A DNA stretch of 64,000 nt from positions 248,001 through 312,000 of the forward strand of contig NZ_JBNGPA010000001.1 in assembly GCF_050589845.1 (NCBI RefSeq), given 5' to 3'. The notes under the pieces were generated by a model, which was not told the DNA's origin, did not search any database, and was given only the letters and a program-made list of their open reading frames with translations. Below, one piece after another: positions 7,850 to 16,200 of the stretch; position 1 is the first letter of the stretch, and the number at the start of each line of letters is the position of its first letter. Position numbers and translations under genes: made by a program. This DNA is from Carboxylicivirga agarovorans. GTDB lineage: Bacteria > Bacteroidota > Bacteroidia > Bacteroidales > Marinilabiliaceae.

Positions 7850-10162
7850 ATGAAGGAGTATTTAAAACACGATGAGTGGTGCATTATAGAGGAGGGCTTC
7901 AACCCTGATAACCATCAATCTTCTGAAAGTATTTTCAGCCTGGGTAATGGTAAAATGGGTCAAAGAGCCAATTTTGAAGAAACATACTCAGGACCATCTT
8001 TACAGGGAAGTTATGTTGCAGGTATCTATTACCCGGACAAAACACGTGTAGGCTGGTGGAAAAACGGTTACCCTGAGTATTTTGCAAAAGTATTAAACAG
8101 TCCAAACTGGATTGGCATTGATGTGCAGGTTGATGGTCATTATTTAGACTTATATACATGCAAAACAGAAAACTTTAAGCGTACCCTGAATATGAAAGAA
8201 GGGTATCTGTTGCGCGAGTTCACAGCTATCATGGATGATGGTAAAAAGATCGCAGTAACAGTGAAGCGCTTCTTAAGCATGGCTGACACTGAAAACGGAG
8301 CTATCCGCTATTCGGTAACGCCACTTAACTTTGATGGTAAAATTGCTTTCACCGCCTACCTGGATGGTGATGTTGAAAATGAAGACTCGAACTACGATGA
8401 AAAGTTCTGGAACATCATTGACATGGAGGCTCATGCAGGTGAAGCATACCTTGTGACTGAAACTAAGAAATTGGGCTTCCGTGCCGGCTTCGGAATGAAA
8501 ATCGCCGCCAGCATCGGAGAGTCAAAACTAAATATTACACCTGAAGTTCTTAAGAAAGAAAGCTGGGTGGCCAACCGTATCGAACGAACGGTTAAAGAAG
8601 AAGAATGCTTTACGATCGAAAAGATCGCAGGTGTTACCTGTTCGCTTAACTACTCAAATGACGAGTTGCTTGAAGCCACTAAAAAAGTAACGACTGCAGG
8701 TTTCAATAAAGGATTTGATGCTTTATTAAAAGATCATATTCAGAAGTGGGCGGATAAGTGGATTTTAAGTGATATTAAAATCAAGGGCGATGTTGCCGCA
8801 CAGCAAGGCATTCGTTTTAACATCTTCCACCTGAACCAGACTTATACAGGCGAAGACGAACGGTTAAACGTAGGGCCAAAAGGATTTACCGGTGAAAAAT
8901 ATGGTGGTACTACCTACTGGGATACTGAAGCGTACTGTGTACCGTTCTTTATTGCAACTGCACCTTCAGATGTAACACGTAACCTTTTGGTTTACCGTTA
9001 CAAGCATCTTGAGAATGCTATTAAAAACGCTGAAAAACTTGGCTTTAAGAATGGTGCTGCCCTTTACCCGATGGTAACCATGAATGGTGAAGAATGCCAT
9101 AATGAATGGGAGATCACCTTTGAAGAAATTCACCGTAACGGTGCTATTGCTTTTGCCATCCATAACTATATCCGCCATACCAATGATGAGGCTTATTTAG
9201 CCGAGTATGGGCTGGAAGTGTTAATGGGCATTTCACGTTTCTGGAGCCAGCGTGTCACATTCTCTGAAGAACGCCAAAAGTTTGTGATGTTAGGTGTAAC
9301 CGGACCAAACGAGTACGAAAACAACATCAACAACAACTGGTATACCAACAAAATGGCCGTTTGGTGTCTTAAATATACCATTGAAGCTTTAGCTAAGGTC
9401 AAGGCTATGGATGCTGCACGTTACGATGCTATTATCGCTAAAACATCGTTTAACTACGATGAAGAAGTGAAGCGTTGGAATGCGATCATCGAAAACATGC
9501 ACTTCCCTTACAATGAAAAGTTGCAGGTATTTATGCAACAAGATGGCTTCATGGACAAAGAGCAGACGCTTGTTAAGGACCTGGATCCGGCAGAACGTCC
9601 TATTAACCAATACTGGTCATGGGATCGTATTTTACGAAGCTGCTACATCAAACAAGCTGATACATTACAGGGGATTTATGTTTTTGAAGAAGAGTTTGAC
9701 CTTGAAACGATCAAGCGCAACTTCGAATTTTACGAACCACGTACAGTTCATGAGTCGTCGTTATCACCTTGTGTGCACTCTGTTTTGGCTGCAAAAATAG
9801 GCGATTATGACAAAGCTTATGAAATGTACTTACGCACTTCGCGCCTTGACATTGATGACTACAACCATGAAGCACATGAAGGTCTGCATATCACCAGTAT
9901 GGCTGGTACCTGGATGTCGATCGTTGAAGGTTTCGGAGGTAAGCGCGTACATGATGGACAGCTCTTTTTAAACCCAATTATTCCACAGCAGTGGCAAGAG
10001 TATTCGTTCCGCATTTCCTTTATGGGTAATGATATGGAAGTAGTTGTTAACAACAAGGAAGTAACTATTATTTCACATGCTCAAAGTGAAATTACACTTA
10101 AGGTTTATGACCAGGATGTAAAGGTTGCTCCTCAACAGTCGACAAGCGTAAATACGAAATAA
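7850..10162 (+). CDS. GH65 maltose phosphorylase
   Basis: A 770-residue cytoplasmic enzyme that splits maltose with phosphate into glucose and beta-glucose-1-phosphate. The general acid is Glu488 in TGPNEYENNINNNW, almost the same position as in the characterised Lactobacillus enzyme. GPKGFTGEKYGGTTYWDTE is the maltose-phosphorylase form of the active-site loop, arguing against kojibiose or trehalose phosphorylase. HESSLSPCVHS is the expected phosphate-binding region. Alternative in-frame starts exist at 7811 (GTG) and 7817 (ATG); the ATG at 7850 gives the usual MKEYLKHDEW start. It is the last gene before a strong terminator. Confidence 0.93.
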   Translation: MKEYLKHDEWCIIEEGFNPDNHQSSESIFSLGNGKMGQRANFEETYSGPSLQGSYVAGIYYPDKTRVGWWKNGYPEYFAKVLNSPNWIGIDVQVDGHYLDLYTCKTENFKRTLNMKEGYLLREFTAIMDDGKKIAVTVKRFLSMADTENGAIRYSVTPLNFDGKIAFTAYLDGDVENEDSNYDEKFWNIIDMEAHAGEAYLVTETKKLGFRAGFGMKIAASIGESKLNITPEVLKKESWVANRIERTVKEEECFTIEKIAGVTCSLNYSNDELLEATKKVTTAGFNKGFDALLKDHIQKWADKWILSDIKIKGDVAAQQGIRFNIFHLNQTYTGEDERLNVGPKGFTGEKYGGTTYWDTEAYCVPFFIATAPSDVTRNLLVYRYKHLENAIKNAEKLGFKNGAALYPMVTMNGEECHNEWEITFEEIHRNGAIAFAIHNYIRHTNDEAYLAEYGLEVLMGISRFWSQRVTFSEERQKFVMLGVTGPNEYENNINNNWYTNKMAVWCLKYTIEALAKVKAMDAARYDAIIAKTSFNYDEEVKRWNAIIENMHFPYNEKLQVFMQQDGFMDKEQTLVKDLDPAERPINQYWSWDRILRSCYIKQADTLQGIYVFEEEFDLETIKRNFEFYEPRTVHESSLSPCVHSVLAAKIGDYDKAYEMYLRTSRLDIDDYNHEAHEGLHITSMAGTWMSIVEGFGGKRVHDGQLFLNPIIPQQWQEYSFRISFMGNDMEVVVNNKEVTIISHAQSEITLKVYDQDVKVAPQQSTSVNTK

Positions 10163-10180
10163 GTAGAATACTATACAACT

Positions 10181-10212
10181 AAAAAAAAGGAGCCCCGGGG
10201 CTCCTTTTTTTT
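10181..10212. terminator. Perfect 32-bp palindromic terminator
   Basis: Eight A, GGAGCCCC, GGGGCTCC and eight T form an uninterrupted palindrome centred between 10196 and 10197. It would act as an intrinsic terminator on either strand. It ends the maltose phosphorylase operon and separates the following GH13-like gene. Confidence 0.92.
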
Positions 10213-10300
10213 ATTTCCTGAGTCATAGATTTGCAATAGTTACAGACATTCTCTAATTTGTATTGTCCTCCTCATCTACCAAACAAGCAGATTACTGTCT

Positions 10301-12124
10301 ATGATCAAGCATTTATTCATACAACTAGGCCTTTTGTTGTTTGCACCCCTTTGTTACGGACAACAACTTTCAATTACGCCCCCGAACTGGTGGACGCAAA
10401 TGGGCACCCAACCGTTGGTGTTAGTTGTTGAAAATGCTCCCATAGGAATTACTGATGTATCGCTTGCCAATTCCTCGATCAAAGTAATAAAACATTACCC
10501 TGCAGCCAACAAGAACTTTCATATCATTGAAATAGATATCCCCCCTGGTGTTAATGCACATACGGCTAAAATTGTTTTCAAAACCACCTTCCAGGCGCCC
10601 GTTACCTATTCATTTAGGATCAGTGAACGACCAATACGATCTGAATCTGCACAACTGAATGCCGGCGATGCCATTTACCAACTAATACCTGATCGTTTTT
10701 GCAATGGGAATACCGGCAATGATAATGTACAAACATACTTTGAAAAAAAAGACCGACTCAACCCCACGGGCATTCATGGCGGTGATATTGAAGGGATCAT
10801 TTCAAATCTTGATTACATAACTAAACTCGGATGTACAGCACTGGAGATCATGCCTGTTACAGAGAGTAATCTGATGATGAATTCCTATAAGCGTTTGGCT
10901 TCTACCAATTTGTACGAGATTGACAAACGCCTTGGAACGATTGGCTTATACAAAGAAATGATTGACGATTGCCAGTCCAGGGACCTGAAGTTTATTCAAA
11001 CATTTACCCTCCATCAAATTGGCAACAAACATCCTTATTTTCAGCAAATGATAGATGCTGATTTCTTTAACGGATTAAGCTATGACTTTGACAGTCCATC
11101 GACTGATTTCAGCATTCTCACCGATCCATACAGTCCTGAATCGCTGAAAAAAGTAAATCGCCAATTATGGAATAAACCAAACTTCCCAACTCTTAATCAG
11201 GATAATAAACTGGTACGGCAGCTTCTAATACAGCAACTGATCTGGTGGATTGAAACAGCTGATCTCAAAAATATAAAAATTGAGCAGGCAGGAAGTAACT
11301 CCCCGGAATTGATAACAGAGTTGTACAGCAGTTTAAGTAAACATTATGATGACTTAAGCATCATATTAGACAATCCATCATTGAACAACCACCATGCATA
11401 CTGGAGTCAACTAAGCGGTGATATTCCTACATTCATAGTCAATTACAATTATGCTGATGTTCTATCAAATGCCTTTTCTCCTTATGCAGACGCTGAAACC
11501 GGAACCCGGTCATTGTATCGACAACAACTAATGATAGCACCCGGAACTTCGGCGACAACCATCAACATGCTTGACAACCATCTGCTTAACAGAGCTTTCT
11601 CTAATGCCGACAGCGAAATACGTCAATTGATCATGATGACCGGTCATTTACTATGCACACCTGGCTTACCCTCGATCTATTATGGAACCGAATGGCAGAT
11701 AAAAGGCCTTAAGAGCAAGGGCATGAGCAACCTGGCCAAGGACTTTCCCGGAGGGTGGAAAAGTGATGAAACAAGTGGTTTTAATGGAAAAGGCATGAGT
11801 GAACCCGCAAAGGAGTTTTACCTCCGTCTGACAAAGCTACTCAATTGGAGAAAAGACAATGCCGACCTGTTAAACGGTTCATTCACACATCTCCTTCCAC
11901 AAAGCGACATATATGCCTTTATGAGGGCAAATGATGAGCAATCGATCCTTATTATAATCAATAACTCCAATGCGACCAGCTATCGTTTTAATGAAGAGGA
12001 TTTCGCGGGAATGCTTACATCATACTCCAGGTGTAAGGAGCTGCTTAGCGATGATGTTTATCTTAGTTTCAAGGATATTATAGTACGTGAGAAATCAATT
12101 GCTATTCTTATACTTGAGAAATAA
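10301..12124 (+). CDS. Secreted GH13 (cyclomaltodextrinase-like) protein, predicted catalytically dead
   Basis: A 607-residue protein with a signal peptide (cleavage about residue 20), an N-terminal Ig-like domain (LSITPPNWWTQMG onward) and a (beta/alpha)8 barrel from about residue 123 (AIYQLIPDRFCNGN). The scaffold is that of Bacteroidota cyclomaltodextrinases/neopullulanases: IHGGDIEGI, PTLNQDN, PSIYYGTEWQIKG and KDFPGGWKSDE are recognisable. The catalytic positions are not. Region I has TFTLHQ (234-239) for D-xxx-NH, region II has KIE (326-328) for R-x-D, region III has ILDN (355-358) where Glu is required, and region IV has NHL (426-428) for NHD. The frame is intact throughout, so it is maintained as protein. 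A role in starch binding or as a decoy or partner of an active amylase is inference. Confidence 0.88.
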   Translation: MIKHLFIQLGLLLFAPLCYGQQLSITPPNWWTQMGTQPLVLVVENAPIGITDVSLANSSIKVIKHYPAANKNFHIIEIDIPPGVNAHTAKIVFKTTFQAPVTYSFRISERPIRSESAQLNAGDAIYQLIPDRFCNGNTGNDNVQTYFEKKDRLNPTGIHGGDIEGIISNLDYITKLGCTALEIMPVTESNLMMNSYKRLASTNLYEIDKRLGTIGLYKEMIDDCQSRDLKFIQTFTLHQIGNKHPYFQQMIDADFFNGLSYDFDSPSTDFSILTDPYSPESLKKVNRQLWNKPNFPTLNQDNKLVRQLLIQQLIWWIETADLKNIKIEQAGSNSPELITELYSSLSKHYDDLSIILDNPSLNNHHAYWSQLSGDIPTFIVNYNYADVLSNAFSPYADAETGTRSLYRQQLMIAPGTSATTINMLDNHLLNRAFSNADSEIRQLIMMTGHLLCTPGLPSIYYGTEWQIKGLKSKGMSNLAKDFPGGWKSDETSGFNGKGMSEPAKEFYLRLTKLLNWRKDNADLLNGSFTHLLPQSDIYAFMRANDEQSILIIINNSNATSYRFNEEDFAGMLTSYSRCKELLSDDVYLSFKDIIVREKSIAILILEK

Positions 12125-12262
12125 TCCGGCCTGGCGGCCTTCATGAGTGACCTCAATACCAATTTGAGCTTTTTGGGATCAGGAATGACTGTTTTGGAGC
12201 AAAACAATAGTTCAAATACCATGACTTTTACAGTCATTATTAACACCAAAACAACAGTACTT

Positions 12263-12481
12263 ATGAAGATTAGATTAAATAACGTATTAGGAAAGAAATA
12301 CCATGAAGATCAATTGATAAACATACTTATCTCTAATCGTTTCAGAGTTGACCGCATCAAAAAGATAGTTTCCAATCCGAGTTTTGAGACTTCCGCTCAC
12401 CTTCAGCAAATCAGGCTCGAACTATCGGCTATATTGTGGCAATTGAACCAGCTTGGTTGGTATGTGCCTTCGGCTAAGTAG
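12263..12481 (+). CDS. Hypothetical small protein
   Basis: A 72-residue cytoplasmic protein from the ATG at 12263 (MKIRLNNVLGKKYHED). The frame is open upstream to 12143, but that extension has low-complexity Ser/Thr/Asn content and looks non-coding. The C-terminal half is predicted helical with regularly spaced Leu/Ile and ends QLGWYVPSAK. No family is recognised. It lies between the GH13-like gene and the nhaD terminator. No convincing promoter was found, so the gene call is tentative. Confidence 0.4.
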   Translation: MKIRLNNVLGKKYHEDQLINILISNRFRVDRIKKIVSNPSFETSAHLQQIRLELSAILWQLNQLGWYVPSAK

Positions 12482-12624
12482 AAACCCGGATAGTCGCACA
12501 TGCCTACATGTGAGGTTTTAAACTAAAAGGAACGCGTGTATTTATAGCAAATTGCCTGTACACTGTTTATTCGCTATTACCCTGCTTGCAAGTAACAACA
12601 CATAATGCAGTGATGAATGCAAGC

Positions 12625-12691
12625 TAAAAAAACATAGCGAGTGTTCGAACTGAGTAAACCAGGGATGCTATAAGTTCGAAACACTCGCTAT
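12625..12691 (-). terminator. Intrinsic terminator of the nhaD unit
   Basis: Arms 12634-12651 (ATAGCGAGTGTTCGAACT) and 12673-12691 pair over 18 bp with a single bulged A and a 21-nt loop. On the minus strand the stem is followed by TG and a run of seven T (12626-12632 region). It lies just downstream of the small membrane gene that follows nhaD. Confidence 0.75.
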
Positions 12692-12708
12692 TCACCAGAA
12701 AAATAAGG

Positions 12709-12831
12709 CTAGATCGATCCAAAGATCAATCGCACCAGCAGAACAATTATTGTAAGAGTAAGCGCCGCAATCCACGTTACAGGGAAATCAAGGGGCTCAT
12801 GTTTATCTGAAAGTTTATTAGTAAAGTTCAT
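12709..12831 (-). CDS. 40-residue single-span membrane protein downstream of nhaD
   Basis: The frame reads MNFTNKLSDKHEPLDFP, then a hydrophobic span from about residue 18 to 39 (TWIAALTLTIIVLLVRLIFG) and ends in SI. The short N-terminal tail is charged and carries the sequence HEPLDFP. The gene begins 19 bp after the nhaD stop on the same strand and ends 17 bp before the nhaD-side terminator hairpin, so both genes lie within one terminated unit. It may be a small accessory subunit of the antiporter. No family is recognised; the function is inference. Confidence 0.65.
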   Translation of the reverse strand: MNFTNKLSDKHEPLDFPVTWIAALTLTIIVLLVRLIFGSI

Positions 12832-12850
12832 CTCGTTTTGTTTTTAAAAA

Positions 12851-14233
12851 TTACAGTCCTACACATTGCAATTGTAAGTAGTATGTTAGTGCCCCAGCCA
12901 AATAACCGGCTAAGGCGATCCAGGTGATTCGACGCACATACCACATGAAATTGATATGCTCAAGCCCCATGGCAGCTACTCCGGCTGCTGAGCCCACGAT
13001 CAGGAGACTACCACCTGTACCGGCACAATAGGCTAAAAAGGTCCAGAAAGTGCCGTTTTGCATAAAGCTGGCAGCAGTACCTGTCGCCACTGATGCTTCA
13101 ATCGGATACATTCCCATTGAAGCGGCAACCAGGGGCACGTTATCGATGATAGAGGAAATAGCTCCGATCAAAAGGTTGATGACATAAATATTCCCAAGGG
13201 TATTGTTTAGCCATCTCGCCAGCAGATCCAAATGTCCGGCCGACTGAAGTGCAGCCACGGCACTTAATACACCGAGAAAGAACAGAACTGTAGGGATATC
13301 GACCGCCTTAAGAGCAGCCTTAACAGTTAAAGTACGCTTATCTTCAATGCTCCGCTTTTTCAGATACCTGTCAGTCATAATCCACATCACCGACAAAGCT
13401 GTTAACATTCCCATAAAAGGAGGAAGGTGGGTTATGGTTTTAAATATTGGTACCGATATGAGCGCAAGTGTACCCACCACCAACATAAATACCTGCTCCC
13501 TGTGTGTTGTAAATGCACTTGTTTCATTAGCCGGCAACTCGGGTTTAATGGTATTACCTTTTACAACAAACAGGCTGAATAAAGCTGTGGATACGATCAT
13601 ATTAACAAGGCTGGGCACAAACAAGGCACCCACAATATGAGCAGCAGTCACCTGTCCTCCTATCCAAAGCATTATAGTAGTTACGTCACCAATGGGCGAC
13701 CATGCACCGCCGGCATTGGCCGATAAAACAACCACACTGGCAAATATCCACCGGTTTTCCCGCTTGGTAATTATTTTGCGTAAAACGGTTATCAGCACAA
13801 TAGTTGTGGTCAGGTTATCCAAAGCAGCCGACATGAAAAAGGTGAGAACACTGATGATCCACAGCAGCCGAATTACATTCCCCCCTCCTATTCGACTGGT
13901 AATAATCCTGAATCCCTGGTATTTATCCACCAGTTCAACAATCGTCATAGCTCCAATTAAAAAGAAAAGGATAGAGGCTGTTTCTGCCAGGTGGTGAAAA
14001 AGCTCATGATGGACGATAAAAGATACCATATCAGTGCCTCCACCCGCTTTATACTTCAACCATGATTCACTGGCACCCCTTGCTAATATCTCTTCTCCTC
14101 CAAGGGCATAAATTGTCCATAGCAATCCCCCGATAAGTAAAGCCGAAGCCGCTTTATTGATATGGTTGACATGCTCAAACACGATTAAGCTGTAGCCTGT
14201 AACAAAGACTACTAACATTAAAAAAAACATCAT
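12851..14233 (-). CDS. nhaD: NhaD-type Na+/H+ antiporter
   Basis: A 460-residue inner-membrane protein with about 12-13 spans. Family signatures include SAALDNLTTTIVLI, ANAGGAWSPIGDVTTIMLW and SIIDNVPLVAASMGMYP, with buried Asp and Ser/Thr residues that carry Na+ and H+ in NhaD of the IT superfamily. It expels Na+ (or Li+) in exchange for protons and supports salt and alkali tolerance. The first residues (MMFFLML) begin directly in the first span; no signal peptide is expected. It is followed by a 40-residue membrane protein and a terminator. Confidence 0.94.
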   Translation of the reverse strand: MMFFLMLVVFVTGYSLIVFEHVNHINKAASALLIGGLLWTIYALGGEEILARGASESWLKYKAGGGTDMVSFIVHHELFHHLAETASILFFLIGAMTIVELVDKYQGFRIITSRIGGGNVIRLLWIISVLTFFMSAALDNLTTTIVLITVLRKIITKRENRWIFASVVVLSANAGGAWSPIGDVTTIMLWIGGQVTAAHIVGALFVPSLVNMIVSTALFSLFVVKGNTIKPELPANETSAFTTHREQVFMLVVGTLALISVPIFKTITHLPPFMGMLTALSVMWIMTDRYLKKRSIEDKRTLTVKAALKAVDIPTVLFFLGVLSAVAALQSAGHLDLLARWLNNTLGNIYVINLLIGAISSIIDNVPLVAASMGMYPIEASVATGTAASFMQNGTFWTFLAYCAGTGGSLLIVGSAAGVAAMGLEHINFMWYVRRITWIALAGYLAGALTYYLQLQCVGL

Positions 14234-14376
14234 GATGTGATAAGAAATTTGTTGATAGTCATTTTGCCCTCACAGGCCAATGACAATATGTAAGAATAGT
14301 TATCAGATCACATGATATAATAAGCCACTAAGGTCTTACAGATCATCGATCCAAAAACAATAAACAGTAAAAGGTG

Positions 14377-14703
14377 TTAAGCAAAAACCGGCGGGGAATT
14401 ATCTGATTCAAAAAGAATAAAGCTGGTAAGACCTTCTTTGCTGCAATAAGTACCAGGCTGAATGTCGATGTATTTATCACTATCAGACAAAGGACAAGGG
14501 CGAAGCAGTCGCCATTTATTAGAGTCGTCTTCTACTTCTTCAGCATTTATGGTTTCAAGGAGTGTATTGGATGATATGAACGACGATATACATTCTATGC
14601 TTCGTTCACCATCTTTAAATTCACAGCTTTGAATAGCTGTAGCTGAGGTATTCAGAATACCCCCGATATAAAGTGCCGCTACAATAAACAAATGAAACAT
14701 CAA
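14377..14703 (-). CDS. Small secreted cysteine-containing protein, unknown
   Basis: A 108-residue protein with a signal peptide (MMFHLFIVAALYIGGIL, cleavage near residue 22). The mature part is acidic and has four cysteines (27, 38, 70, 87), which could form two disulfides in the periplasm. A TACTTTTG -7 box lies 24 bp upstream of the start, which supports a real gene. The sequence AIQSC near residue 27 is a weak alternative lipobox. No family is recognised. Confidence 0.6.
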   Translation of the reverse strand: MMFHLFIVAALYIGGILNTSATAIQSCEFKDGERSIECISSFISSNTLLETINAEEVEDDSNKWRLLRPCPLSDSDKYIDIQPGTYCSKEGLTSFILFESDNSPPVFA

Positions 14704-14727
14704 AGACGTGAATTATATTAAAGGCCG

Positions 14728-14735
14728 CAAAAGTA
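14728..14735 (-). promoter_or_regulatory. -7 box of the small secreted protein gene
   Basis: On the minus strand TACTTTTG matches TAnnTTTG exactly and is followed by CGGCC, 24 bp before the ATG. No good -33 TTG is present at 19-21 bp. Confidence 0.5.
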
Positions 14736-15004
14736 AAATAATTTTATTTACTAACATGGATCTTGCATAAAAAACTGAAATTATCTTTTCCTGTTAATTT
14801 TGAGGCATTTATTAATAAGCCAACTTGTTCCTCTGCGTTTACAAGCTAACAGGATAATGCATTCTCCTTTGTTACCAGAGGTTTTCCAGGGTAAACACAA
14901 TGACAATTAATTTTTAATTGATCCCTGTTTTTGTTTGATATAACAACATCTTTTTATGAACCATTATCTTATAAAATCCTTTTCTTTACGGTAAATAGGA
15001 ATGT

Positions 15005-15418
15005 ATGAAGGCGAAATATAAGTTTTACCCAGGCAGTAAATTGTTGGTCGAAGCTTTTTATGGGAATATTGGAATGTCTGATCTGATAGAAATTGTCGAG
15101 GATCAGACCAGGCATCCCGAATTTAACATGATCGACAAAACGATTTCTGATATCAGGGCTGCTGATCTTATCGTAAGTATTGAAGAGCTTAACGCTTATA
15201 TTGGTGAACTCAGAAAACTTATGGAAGAACAACCTTTAAGGTGGGCAATTGTGACGAACAAGCCAGGCTCCACTGCGTTATCAATGATCATAAAGCAAGA
15301 TCCTTATTTTGATAACCGGGTGCAGATTTACAGCACACAAGCTGCAGCCATGCGATTTTTAGGACTTGACCTGCCAGTTGATAAACTACTGACCGACAAC
15401 TTCTTTATTGTAGAATAA
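15005..15418 (+). CDS. SpoIIAA/STAS-like domain protein
   Basis: A 137-residue cytoplasmic protein. The pattern of a beta-strand start (KYKFYPGSKLLVEAFYG), the acidic central KTISDIRAADLIVSIEELNAYI, and a later strand WAIVTNKPGST resembles the single-domain SpoIIAA/STAS-like fold proteins common in Bacteroidota. Their role is generally unknown. It stands alone: upstream 300 bp (14704-15004) hold only the divergent promoter region. The start is the ATG at 15005; an overlapping out-of-frame ATG at 15001 is not used. Confidence 0.7.
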   Translation: MKAKYKFYPGSKLLVEAFYGNIGMSDLIEIVEDQTRHPEFNMIDKTISDIRAADLIVSIEELNAYIGELRKLMEEQPLRWAIVTNKPGSTALSMIIKQDPYFDNRVQIYSTQAAAMRFLGLDLPVDKLLTDNFFIVE

Positions 15419-15508
15419 CAAACGTATTAATTAGGTTCGGCCGCCAAATACCGGAATACCTTACAATAAAACTTGCCTAAAAATGAATTTCAATTTTATT
15501 TTTGTGCT

Positions 15509-16132
15509 ATGCAAGGTAAAACAACATACTATTCGTTTCTATTATGGTTTTGCAGTTATTGGCTGTTTACTTTCCTAACTGTGCAGGAAGCCAAAGCTCA
15601 GGAACTGGCTGATTCGATTAACCTGATATTACAGCACCGTATTATTCAAAACGATACCCTGCCACATGTTAACCTTAAGGAAGTACCGGTCATTCCTCCT
15701 TATAAATTCAAGAATAAACGTCATAAACGACGCTACGGCAAACTGGTAAGGAATATTAAAAAAGTATTGCCATATGCCCGCAGTGCGGGAGAAAAAGTCA
15801 ATTCCATAAATGATCACCTGGCAACTCTTAGCACAGAGAAGGAAAAAAAAGAATACCTGAAAGAAGCTGAAAAAGAATTGTTTGATGAATTTGAAGCTCC
15901 CCTGCGTAAATTGACTTTCTCACAAGGCCGCTTGCTTATCAAACTCATCAATCGTGAAACCGGCGATACCACCTACGATCTGATAAAACAATACAAAGGA
16001 GGCGTTACAGCTTTCTTTTGGCAGGGGGTAGCCAGGCTGTTTGGCTCCAACCTTAAATCGGAATACCACAAAGATGGTGATGATCAAATGATTGAACACA
16101 TCATATTATTAATTGACAATGGTATTATTTAA
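15509..16132 (+). CDS. DUF4294 family protein, exported
   Basis: A 207-residue protein starting at MQGKTTYYSF with an N-terminal hydrophobic signal (about residues 8-28, ending QEAKAQ). The basic, helical remainder contains KRHKRRYGKLVRNIKKVLPYA and the conserved segment RETGDTTYDLIKQYKG, both typical of DUF4294, a Bacteroidota family of unknown function. An open frame from 15473 exists but would bury the signal peptide. It is 68 bp upstream of recR, which has its own promoter. Confidence 0.85.
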   Translation: MQGKTTYYSFLLWFCSYWLFTFLTVQEAKAQELADSINLILQHRIIQNDTLPHVNLKEVPVIPPYKFKNKRHKRRYGKLVRNIKKVLPYARSAGEKVNSINDHLATLSTEKEKKEYLKEAEKELFDEFEAPLRKLTFSQGRLLIKLINRETGDTTYDLIKQYKGGVTAFFWQGVARLFGSNLKSEYHKDGDDQMIEHIILLIDNGII

Positions 16133-16149
16133 TCAAACACTGCGAACGG

Positions 16150-16178
16150 TCTGTAATTGTCAATCTTTACTATCTTTA
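16150..16178 (+). promoter_or_regulatory. recR promoter
   Basis: The -7 box TATCTTTA (16171-16178) lies 22 bp before recR. The preceding TGTAATTGTC repeats the arrangement before the LacI-type gene with identical spacing (23 of 30 bp the same), so this may be a recurring promoter form in this genome. Confidence 0.5.
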
Positions 16179-16200
16179 AGCCCCAAATTGAAACTATTTA

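Noticed and set aside
10301..12124. GH13-like gene as a pseudogene
   Set aside because: There is no stop or frameshift across 607 codons, and the signal peptide and structural motifs are preserved, so it appears to be kept as protein.
15473..15508. Upstream start of the DUF4294 gene
   Set aside because: It would place 12 residues before the signal peptide; the ATG at 15509 fits export.
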